A stretch of DNA of 36,276 nucleotides from Sulfobacillus harzensis. GTDB lineage: Bacteria > Bacillota > Sulfobacillia > Sulfobacillales > Sulfobacillaceae. Made by a program: the position numbers and the translations under genes. The DNA lies in NCBI RefSeq assembly GCF_012933365.1, contig NZ_JABBVZ010000038.1, positions 1-36,276 of the forward strand, in the 5' to 3' direction. Of the stretch, positions 30,044 to 36,276 are shown piece by piece (position 1 is the stretch's first letter; each line of letters starts with the position of its first letter). The notes under the pieces are model-generated. The model was given only the letters and a program-made list of their open reading frames with translations, had not been told where the DNA came from and searched no databases.

Positions 30044-31282
30044 ATGACTAGTCCCGCGGCGGCGCCTGACGACGAACGGCACAATGTCAAAATCAACGCC
30101 TTGAACGGCATGTTAAAGGGCGCCGGGGGACAACTGGTGAACCCCTTTTTGGGGATTAACGCCATTCGCCTCGGTGCCCCCAATATTGATCTCGGCATCA
30201 TTTCCGCGATTCCCTACTTAGCTGGCGGCATTGCTGCTCTCTTGAGCCCCTGGCTAGTGCATCGAAAGCGCCTGCATTCGACCACCATCGGCCTTTTTCT
30301 CGCAGCTCGGCTCAGTATTCTCTTGTTTGCCCTGATTGACTTTCGTCATGGCATTCATCATGCGGCCTTGTGGTTCATGCTGGCCATCGTCTGGAGCAAC
30401 CTTCCAGGGGCTCTCGCAACCCTCTCTTGGCAATCGATGACGACGTCCCTCTTCTCCGGGGCGGTGCGCAGCAGCGCGGTGATGTGGCGTCAATGGGGCA
30501 TGAGCAGCGTTGGCGTCGTCGCGGTGCTGTTAGGCGGTTGGGCGATCGACAAAAATCCCGGAACCCATGGCTACATCACCCTGTACGTTATTGGCACCAT
30601 CTTGGGTATTGCGGAAGTGGCGGTCTACCGTCGCTTTAAACCTGGCCCGAAGCCTCTCGATCTGCCCAACACCACCTGGTCCATGGCACTGCCGCATGTC
30701 TGGGACAATCTTAGGCTTCGCCGCTTCATTCTCGCAGGCAGCGTGTTTTATTGCGGCTGGCTGATGTTGTGGCCGGCCTCACTCCGCTACCAAGTCTCCA
30801 TAGATCACGCCAGCAACTTCTGGATGGCGCTCTATACGGCCGTTAATGCCATTTTTACCTTGGCGGCGCTTCCCATCTGGCGCCGATTGACCAGCCGCTT
30901 GCCAACCGAGCGGCTTCTGCCCTGGGCAAGCCTGTTAATGTGTTTGACCCCGGCGATATACTTGCTGCACCCGGGGCTAGGGGACATCGTGTGGGCTAAT
31001 GTGACCGGCGGGATCGCCGGGGCAGGGTTCAACCTCCTGATTAATGTGCGCTTAATGGAAGTGGTGCCCGACAATTGGCGCACCATGGCCGTGGGTGCCA
31101 ATACCGTCGCCACCGGGATTGCCGGTGGGGTGGGCGCCCTCTTGGCGGTGCTGCTCATTCATGTCGGATCACTCATGAGCGTCTTTTTGGCGGCCACCGC
31201 CATCCGTGCCATAGGCGGCGCCTTGTTTAGCTGGGCTTCGACGCCCCAATCGGTCTCCTTGCCCGCCCAACCTCCGGCTTAG
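30044..31282 (+). CDS. MFS transporter, 412 aa
   Basis: About 12 membrane helices are predicted in two halves, with the family loop RRLTSRLPTERLLPWASLLM and a short C-terminal tail. The N-terminal 20 residues are soluble and charged. The substrate cannot be assigned. The ATG at 30044 has GAGGGG six bases upstream; an ATG eight codons earlier is less well placed. It follows the dehydrogenase gene by 81 bases and is likely in the same transcript. The intervening region shows no terminator. Confidence 0.85.
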   Translation: MTSPAAAPDDERHNVKINALNGMLKGAGGQLVNPFLGINAIRLGAPNIDLGIISAIPYLAGGIAALLSPWLVHRKRLHSTTIGLFLAARLSILLFALIDFRHGIHHAALWFMLAIVWSNLPGALATLSWQSMTTSLFSGAVRSSAVMWRQWGMSSVGVVAVLLGGWAIDKNPGTHGYITLYVIGTILGIAEVAVYRRFKPGPKPLDLPNTTWSMALPHVWDNLRLRRFILAGSVFYCGWLMLWPASLRYQVSIDHASNFWMALYTAVNAIFTLAALPIWRRLTSRLPTERLLPWASLLMCLTPAIYLLHPGLGDIVWANVTGGIAGAGFNLLINVRLMEVVPDNWRTMAVGANTVATGIAGGVGALLAVLLIHVGSLMSVFLAATAIRAIGGALFSWASTPQSVSLPAQPPA

Positions 31283-31310
31283 GACGATCATTCACTTTGT
31301 CAGCCGCGCC

Positions 31311-31354
31311 CCTGACGGTTATCCTATAATGAACAAGCATCACCCGCCGTCAGG
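31311..31354 (+). promoter_or_regulatory. Promoter region with inverted repeat before the VOC gene
   Basis: CCTGACGG (31311-31318) and CCGTCAGG (31347-31354) are a perfect eight-bp inverted repeat enclosing a consensus TATAAT (31325-31330). The matching -35 is weak, so an activator may be needed. It may be an operator pair or a hairpin in the 5' leader. Confidence 0.4.
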
Positions 31355-31374
31355 CCATGACAAGGAGGCTTCTT

Positions 31375-31773
31375 GTGCGAGAACCCGACAATGTGTTTCA
31401 CCTCGCCATTCCCTGCCGGGACTTGGATGAGGCGCAGGAATTCTACGTCACCCGGTTGGGGGCGAAACTGGCCCGCCGTTACGCCGACCGCATCACCTTG
31501 GACTTTTTTGGCGATCAGGTGGTTTGCCATCTAACCGATAAAATTGATCCACGCCCGGAAATGTATCCCCGCCATTTTGGGGTGACCTTCCGTCATAAGG
31601 ATGATTGGGACCGGCTGGTACGGCTGGCCCAGGCCCGAGAGCTGGAATTCTTCCAGGAGCCAATGCGCCGATTTGAAGGGCTCATCGAAGAGCATTGGAC
31701 CTTCATGCTCATCGATCCGTCCAACAATCTGTTGGAGTTCAAGTACTACCTGGATCCACGAATGATGTACTAA
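31375..31773 (+). CDS. VOC-family (glyoxalase/bleomycin-resistance fold) protein
   Basis: The 132-residue protein has the paired beta-alpha-beta-beta-beta modules of VOC enzymes. Probable metal ligands are His in NVFHLAIPCRDL, His in PRHFGVTF and Glu in NNLLEFKYY. Glyoxalase I, dioxygenases and epimerases share the fold, so the reaction cannot be named. I chose GTG at 31375 because GGAGG ends six bases upstream; the ATG at 31357 would have that site inside the coding region. Its stop abuts the convergent peptidase stop with no gap. Confidence 0.8.
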   Translation: MREPDNVFHLAIPCRDLDEAQEFYVTRLGAKLARRYADRITLDFFGDQVVCHLTDKIDPRPEMYPRHFGVTFRHKDDWDRLVRLAQARELEFFQEPMRRFEGLIEEHWTFMLIDPSNNLLEFKYYLDPRMMY

Positions 31774-32862
31774 TCATACGCTCTGATAATGCTTAGGAAG
31801 TAGCGTCAGCCGCTCGTTCCCGGTCTCGGTAATGACCAAGGTGTCTTCCAAGCGGACTCCGCCGAGGCCGGGCACGTAGATGCCGGGCTCCACAGTTAGC
31901 GTCATGCCCGGCTCCAAAGTACGGGCCTGGTCGGGACGCTGAACGGTGAAGGGGTCCTCATGGACCTCGAGTCCCACCCCATGGCCAGTGCCGTGGCCGA
32001 AATTCTCCCCGTAACCCGCCTTTTCAATAATCTGGCGCGCAGCCCGATCGACGTCATAGGTGCTGTTGCCAGGCCTGGCAACGGCGATTCCAGCCTTCTG
32101 CGCCTCCTCGACAATGGCAAAAATCTCGCGCAGTTGATCGGGCACCGACCCAACGCCTACGGTAATGGTCTCATCCGATTTGTATCCCTGAAACTCGGCA
32201 CCAAAGTCAATCGTCACCAAATCGCCCGATTGAATCACCCGCTCGCTGGGCTGTGCATGGGGCAAGGCTCCTCGGGGGCCCGAAGCCACGATGGTCGAAA
32301 AGCCCAGGACGGCGCCTTGGCGGCGCATCTCCCATTCGATGGCTCGTGCCACTGCGTCCTCACGCTGCCCTGGCAGTTGGGACAACACCATCCGAACCGC
32401 ATCACCAGCAATGGCGGCCGCTCGGCGAATCTTTTGCAATTCGTCAGCGCTCTTATGGACCCGGAGTTCCTCAACTAGGCGCGGGACCCTATGCCAGACC
32501 GCAGGAACGCGGCTCTTCCAGGCCTCCCACATGGCCACCGGCACCTTGTCGCTTTCGAACCCGAGGTGCCAGAGCTGATGCGCCACCACCAAGTCCCGGA
32601 GGGTATCGCTCACCCGCCCGTGCTGGACCACCTCAATATCAGGACATTGCGCCGCCGCCTGTTCGAGATAGCGAAAATCCGTTAGAAGCCATGCCTGGTC
32701 CCGTGAGACCAACAGAAATGCTGACGAGCCGGTAAACCCTGTCAAATAGTGTAGGTTTACAGAGCTCAACTGCTCCGGCGCCGCAATAAATACGGCGTCC
32801 AGTCCCTTGTCAGCGAGCACCGCCTGTAGACGGTTCCAATGAGCTACCGTCATCTCCCCCAT
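31774..32862 (-). CDS. M24 aminopeptidase, Xaa-Pro type
   Basis: The 362-residue metallopeptidase cuts N-terminal residues before proline. It has an N-terminal creatinase-like domain (about 1-130) and the pita-bread catalytic domain. All five metal ligands are visible: Asp in VTIDFGAEFQGYKSDET (two Asp), His in GHGTGHGVG, Glu in TVEPGIYVPG and Glu in VRLEDTL. It matches PepP/PepQ-like proteins of Bacillota such as YqhT. The start is uncertain between ATG at 32862 and ATG three codons later; neither has a well-spaced ribosome binding site. It stands alone and is convergent with the VOC gene. Confidence 0.93.
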   Translation of the reverse strand: MGEMTVAHWNRLQAVLADKGLDAVFIAAPEQLSSVNLHYLTGFTGSSAFLLVSRDQAWLLTDFRYLEQAAAQCPDIEVVQHGRVSDTLRDLVVAHQLWHLGFESDKVPVAMWEAWKSRVPAVWHRVPRLVEELRVHKSADELQKIRRAAAIAGDAVRMVLSQLPGQREDAVARAIEWEMRRQGAVLGFSTIVASGPRGALPHAQPSERVIQSGDLVTIDFGAEFQGYKSDETITVGVGSVPDQLREIFAIVEEAQKAGIAVARPGNSTYDVDRAARQIIEKAGYGENFGHGTGHGVGLEVHEDPFTVQRPDQARTLEPGMTLTVEPGIYVPGLGGVRLEDTLVITETGNERLTLLPKHYQSV

Positions 32863-32953
32863 TTCCTGGCATTCCCTCGCTTCATTCTATCATTGCGGCA
32901 TCCAAGCGATACAATGAAACTAAGCTGATTGACACGGAAAGGCGGGACGATTC

Positions 32954-33583
32954 GTGTACATTGATATCGCAACATTGGCAGCTGATGCCGCCTATCGTTG
33001 GATGACGCAAGCGGTCGTGCCCCGGCCCATCGCCTGGGTGACAAGTTGCGACAAAGAGGGCCGGGTCAATGCAGCCCCCTTCAGCTTCTTTACTTGCCTA
33101 GCGTCCAATCCCCCTTTGATCGGGATTACCATTATGAGCCGGCAAGGGGCACCTAAAGATACCTTGGCCAATGCCCGGGAAACCCGAGAGTTTGTGGTCA
33201 ACATCGCCTCGGAAGAGAATTTGGAGGCGCTTAATCGCACTTCCATCGAAGCGCCCCACAGCTTCTCGGAAACAGCCTACGCAGGGCTTCACTTGATCCC
33301 CGCCCAAAATGTCGGGGTACCGGCCATTGCTGACGCGCTTATCCATATTGCCTGCCGCTATGAAACCGAGGTGGCCTTCGGAAACCAGGACAACCAAACC
33401 CATCCGGCCCACCTGTTGGTGGGTCGCATTGTGTCTATGGAAGTCGATGATCGGGTGATGAAAGACGGGTACATCGATCCCGAGCAGCTGAAAGCCATTG
33501 GTCGGCTGGGAGGCCCGCTTTTTTGCCAAACGACCGAGGTGCGACGCTTAAATCGTCCCCGCTGGCCGGACGACGCCCTCTAG
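32954..33583 (+). CDS. Flavin reductase-like FMN-binding protein
   Basis: The 209-residue protein matches the flavin reductase/DIM6-NTAB family. It has PRPIAWVTSCDKEGRVNAAP (FMN-binding strand-loop), FSFFTCLASNPPLIGI and later EFVVNIASEENLEALNRTS. Such proteins bind FMN and reduce flavin or an unknown substrate. The start is GTG at 32954, with AAAGGCGGG about eight bases upstream. It converges with darA and overlaps it by 36 bases at the 3' end. The partner monooxygenase, if any, is not seen. Confidence 0.85.
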   Translation: MYIDIATLAADAAYRWMTQAVVPRPIAWVTSCDKEGRVNAAPFSFFTCLASNPPLIGITIMSRQGAPKDTLANARETREFVVNIASEENLEALNRTSIEAPHSFSETAYAGLHLIPAQNVGVPAIADALIHIACRYETEVAFGNQDNQTHPAHLLVGRIVSMEVDDRVMKDGYIDPEQLKAIGRLGGPLFCQTTEVRRLNRPRWPDDAL

Positions 33584-33898
33584 CTGCATCTGGTCGGCAT
33601 TGAGCACGAAGAGCGTGGCTCCGCCCACCAACACATGGACTGGGTCCACATAGGCGTCAGGATGAAGTGCCCCGGGTCCGGGGCGATGCAGCACTTCACG
33701 CTCATGGCAATGGGCATGAATCAACGACAACGTCTGGTCCAACTGGTTATTTTCCACCCCGATGACAAAGGTGGTGTTGCCTTGGCTCAGAAATCCCCCC
33801 ACGGTGTTTAACCGTGTGTGGCGGATGTTCTCCCGCCGCAGTGCGTCGGCCAGGTTGTTCCGGTCGGCATTTTGCACAATGGCGATGATAAGTTTCAC
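33548..33898 (-). CDS. darA: Cyclic di-AMP receptor DarA (PII-like, YaaQ family)
   Basis: The 116-residue protein begins VKLIIAIVQNADRNNLADAL and contains TVGGFLSQGNTTFVIGVE, the hallmark of DarA/PstA. VHVLVGGATLFVLNADQMQ follows near the C-terminus. In Bacillota this trimeric PII-like protein binds c-di-AMP; its downstream partner is not well defined. I chose GTG at 33898, which gives the Bacillus YaaQ-like length (109 residues) and has GGGGGGAG upstream. An ATG 18 codons earlier adds an unconserved tail. The usual neighbours tmk and holB are absent here. Confidence 0.93.
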   Translation of the reverse strand: MKLIIAIVQNADRNNLADALRRENIRHTRLNTVGGFLSQGNTTFVIGVENNQLDQTLSLIHAHCHEREVLHRPGPGALHPDAYVDPVHVLVGGATLFVLNADQMQLEGVVRPAGTI

Positions 33899-34082
33899 CA
33901 ACGGCTCCCCCCTTCTTCCCTTCATGGTACTCGATCCCTTGGAATTTCCCAAGAAACCCCTGGCAATATTTGCCCAAAAAAAATTTTCTGCCCAGCAATT
34001 AACCCCCTCATTTTTTTAACGCTGATCGAATCCACTAATAGCGAACCATCGGCTCTGTTGTCTGAATAGTCAGGAGGCGACA

Positions 34083-36002
34083 ATGTCTTTCGAAAACTTG
34101 CCTTCTCTTTTGCTGGATTCCGCCCATCGCTTTGGCGACCAGCCAGCCCAGCGGTTCAAGATGAACGGCCAGTGGCGGGACCGCACGTACCAGGAACTCT
34201 GGAACGAGGTGGTTGCCGTCGCCCATGGCCTTAAAACGCTGGGCATCCAAGAGGGCGACCGTGTAGCCCTGCTTTCCCGCACCCGACCCGAATGGGTTAT
34301 TGCCGACTATGCGACTTTGTCCTTAGGAGCGGTTACGGTTCCGATTTATCCTTCCCTGCCCAAAGATCAGGTGGCCTTTATTCTCGAGGACTCTGGCGCC
34401 AAGGCGGCCTTTGTGGAAGACGGCGGCCAAGCCGTCAAAATCCCCGACAATCTCCTTACGGTGGCAATAGACGGCCACCCACGGGGTTGCCGAAGCTGGC
34501 TGTGGCTTAAGGAAACTGGTCTCATGCATGCTGATGATGCCTTCCCCCGTCCAATCGGACGGGACCATCTGGCCAGTTTAGTCTATACCTCCGGCACGAC
34601 GGGGCGCCCAAAGGGGGTAATGCTCACCCACGGAAATATTTTGGCCAATGTGGAAGGATTCCAGGCACTGGTCGATGAGTACCCGGACATGCAAGTCGGC
34701 CCCAAAGACGTGGCTCTGTCCTTTTTACCTCTGTCCCATATTTTAGAGCGCATGGCCCATGCCTTTCAGCTCTCACGAGGGATCACCATCGCCTATGCCG
34801 AGTCGGTCGATACACTAGCCACCGATCTGGTGGAAACAGCTCCTAGCATTATGGTGGCCGTCCCGCGGGTCTTTGAGAAAGTCTATGCCAAAGTGCAAGA
34901 TCAGGTGGCCAGCGAGTCCGCTTTCAAGCAGCGCGCATTTCAGTGGGCTGTCGCAGGGGGCCGCCGTCGCTATCAGTTGTCCTCGGAAGGCCGGCCGATT
35001 CCTTCAGGCCTCATCCGCCAACAGCGCATGGCGGACCGCCTGGTATTCTCCAAGGTTCGCGAAGCGCTTGGCGGCCAGCTTCGCTACGTCATTTCAGGCG
35101 GTGCGCCCTTGGCCCGGGAAATTGGCGAGTTCTTCTATGCCATGGGCGTCACCATCCTTGAGGGGTATGGCCTCACCGAGACCTCGCCCGTTCTGACCGT
35201 TAACCCCCCCGACAGCCCACGCTACGGCAGTGTCGGCCGGCCGCTCTCCAATGTGGAGATCGCCATCGCGGAGGACGGCGAAATTCTGGCTCGCGGTCCA
35301 AACGTGATGTCCGGCTACTGGAACCTCCCCGAGGGGACCGAGGAGGCTCTCCAAGACGGCTGGTTTCACACCGGCGACATCGGCGAACTCACGCCCGAGG
35401 GACGGCTGGTTATTACCGACCGTAAAAAAGCCTTGCTCGTGTTGTCTACCGGCAAGAATGTTGCTCCCGGGCTTGTGGAGACCCACCTTATCCTCGCGCC
35501 CTACATTGAACAGGCTGTCGTTGTTGGCGACCGCCAAAAGTTCGTGGGCGCCCTTTTATATCTAAATCCCGACAAGGTGATGGAATGGGCCCAGCAGCAC
35601 CAAATCCCCATGGCGGCCTACGATGATTTGCTGAGCCACCCGGACTTGTACCGCTTCATCATGGGCGAAGTGGAGCGCGTAACCGCTCCCTTGGCCGCCT
35701 TTGAACGGCCGAAACGGATCCGCTTCCTGCCGCACGAGCTCACCGAAGCCAGTGGCGAACTCACTCCTTCTTTGAAAATCAAGGTCCCTGTGGTTCTGTC
35801 ACGCTATCGCCAGCTAGTGGAGGACTTGTACGCTCAGGAGATGCCGACCCACGCACCGACCCTGGGCACCATGGACCCCGAACCGCCACCGGCCGCTCCC
35901 GCCCCGTCAAAAATTGCTAAACCTCCGCCGGTCATCGTGGACCTTTTGGGTTCGGTCGTGCTAGGCGCGTTATTTGGACTATTGTTGAGGGTGATCCTAT
36001 GA
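34083..36002 (+). CDS. Long-chain acyl-CoA synthetase with C-terminal membrane segment
   Basis: The 639-residue AMP-forming ligase activates fatty acids with ATP and CoA. Motifs are YTSGTTGRPKGVMLTHGN (P-loop, about residues 165-182), ILEGYGLTETSPV (A5), and GWFHTGDIGELTPEGRLVITDRKKAL (A7-A8 hinge with Asp and Arg). The family is FAA1/FadD15-like (COG1022). It lacks the usual end: after about residue 590 there is a Pro-rich linker (PEPPPAAPAPSKIAKPPP) and a hydrophobic helix (VIVDLLGSVVLGALFGLLLR) at the extreme C-terminus, suggesting a membrane tail-anchor. AGGAGG precedes the ATG. The stop overlaps the next small gene by four bases. Confidence 0.93.
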   Translation: MSFENLPSLLLDSAHRFGDQPAQRFKMNGQWRDRTYQELWNEVVAVAHGLKTLGIQEGDRVALLSRTRPEWVIADYATLSLGAVTVPIYPSLPKDQVAFILEDSGAKAAFVEDGGQAVKIPDNLLTVAIDGHPRGCRSWLWLKETGLMHADDAFPRPIGRDHLASLVYTSGTTGRPKGVMLTHGNILANVEGFQALVDEYPDMQVGPKDVALSFLPLSHILERMAHAFQLSRGITIAYAESVDTLATDLVETAPSIMVAVPRVFEKVYAKVQDQVASESAFKQRAFQWAVAGGRRRYQLSSEGRPIPSGLIRQQRMADRLVFSKVREALGGQLRYVISGGAPLAREIGEFFYAMGVTILEGYGLTETSPVLTVNPPDSPRYGSVGRPLSNVEIAIAEDGEILARGPNVMSGYWNLPEGTEEALQDGWFHTGDIGELTPEGRLVITDRKKALLVLSTGKNVAPGLVETHLILAPYIEQAVVVGDRQKFVGALLYLNPDKVMEWAQQHQIPMAAYDDLLSHPDLYRFIMGEVERVTAPLAAFERPKRIRFLPHELTEASGELTPSLKIKVPVVLSRYRQLVEDLYAQEMPTHAPTLGTMDPEPPPAAPAPSKIAKPPPVIVDLLGSVVLGALFGLLLRVIL

Positions 36003-36208
36003 TTCGGTCAGCAGAGCATGGTACTCCCGCTTCCCAGCGTCTGGCCATCCCCAGACGTCCCCTCCGCTGGGTCCTTGGGCTCATGGCGGCAGCCGCCGTC
36101 GCCTGGCCGAGCCTTGCGGCGGTGGCTCAACCAGGCGGTAGGGCGGTGCTGGCACAGCATTTAGCGAAAATGCAGCATGCCGCCCAAATGTTGAATGTAC
36201 TAGTATAG
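35999..36208 (+). CDS. Small exported protein coupled to the acyl-CoA synthetase, 69 aa
   Basis: The product has a basic start (IPRRPLRWVLG), a hydrophobic helix (about 25-42) and a possible signal peptidase site (SLAAVAQ), followed by about 25 mature residues with a helical HLAKMQHAAQMLNVLV end. It may be cleaved and exported or remain as a one-helix membrane peptide. It begins at ATGA overlapping the synthetase stop, with GAGGGTGATC upstream, so translation is probably coupled. I do not recognise a family. The last 68 bases of the window hold no gene I can support. Confidence 0.55.
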   Translation: MIRSAEHGTPASQRLAIPRRPLRWVLGLMAAAAVAWPSLAAVAQPGGRAVLAQHLAKMQHAAQMLNVLV

Positions 36209-36276
36209 CCATTCCTAAATAGCGTCCATGCTTTTTGCGTCCTCGGGCTTCCACTTCCAGCGAAACGGTACCGGAT

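Noticed and set aside
31357-31374. Earlier ATG start for the VOC gene
   Set aside because: The GGAGG ribosome binding site would be inside the coding sequence; GTG at 31375 has proper spacing and gives the family N-terminus.
36215-36276. C-terminal end of a minus-strand gene
   Set aside because: A frame ending in TAG at 36215 reads PVPFRWKWKPEDAKSMDAI, but only about 20 codons are visible and another frame is also open, so coding cannot be supported.

Overview
The window is GC-rich bacterial DNA, most likely from an acid- or heat-tolerant Bacillota lineage such as Sulfobacillus or its relatives. This is inference from gene content: a DarA/YaaQ c-di-AMP receptor, a yngJ-F-like acyl-CoA operon, a split AdaA/Ogt pair, a YlmA-type ABC ATPase, a candidate PyrR-binding RNA hairpin, SOS boxes of Gram-positive type, and NDH-2.

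Positions 1 to about 7386 look like one end of an integrated plasmid-like element lying against the 3' end of a tRNA-Gln gene. It carries a partial pentapeptide-repeat gene, a secreted membrane-anchored protein, an unknown gene divergent from an XRE-type regulator, a candidate replication origin (long inverted repeat, AT-rich palindrome, three 21-bp iterons), a Rep-like initiator, a DnaB/RepA-type hexameric helicase, two lipoproteins, and an excisionase-like HTH gene surrounded by repeats. No integrase is visible. The far boundary must lie left of the window.

Positions 7387-8021 hold seven tRNA genes on the minus strand. In transcription order they are Ala-GGC, Glu-TTC, Lys-TTT, Trp-CCA, Gly-TCC, Ala-TGC and Gln-TTG. 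A near-consensus promoter precedes them, one terminator-like hairpin lies inside the cluster, and a strong terminator follows it.

Positions 8102-14734 are a probable SOS mutagenesis operon on the minus strand. It runs from a degenerate ImuB-like Y-family protein through a DUF6504-like protein, a 50-residue unknown protein and an ImuC/DnaE2-type polymerase to a GAF-GAF-GGDEF diguanylate cyclase. Two SOS-box-like sites flank the promoter. A uracil permease follows (14826-16100), with a candidate PyrR hairpin next to its ribosome binding site.

Positions 16433-21732 are an acyl-CoA catabolic operon on the minus strand: acyl-CoA dehydrogenase, unknown protein, biotinyl carrier, carboxyltransferase, HMG-CoA lyase-like protein and crotonase. 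It resembles leucine degradation but has no biotin carboxylase, and several catalytic residues differ from the canonical enzymes. Divergent from it are panB and panE (pantothenate synthesis).

Positions 23596-36208 are ordinary chromosomal genes in short operons: NDH-2, Ogt with AdaA, a TolB-like propeller with an MFS transporter, an ABC ATPase with a D-2-hydroxyacid dehydrogenase and a second MFS transporter, a VOC protein, an M24 peptidase, a flavin reductase-like protein, DarA, and an acyl-CoA synthetase with an unusual C-terminal membrane segment coupled to a 69-residue exported protein.
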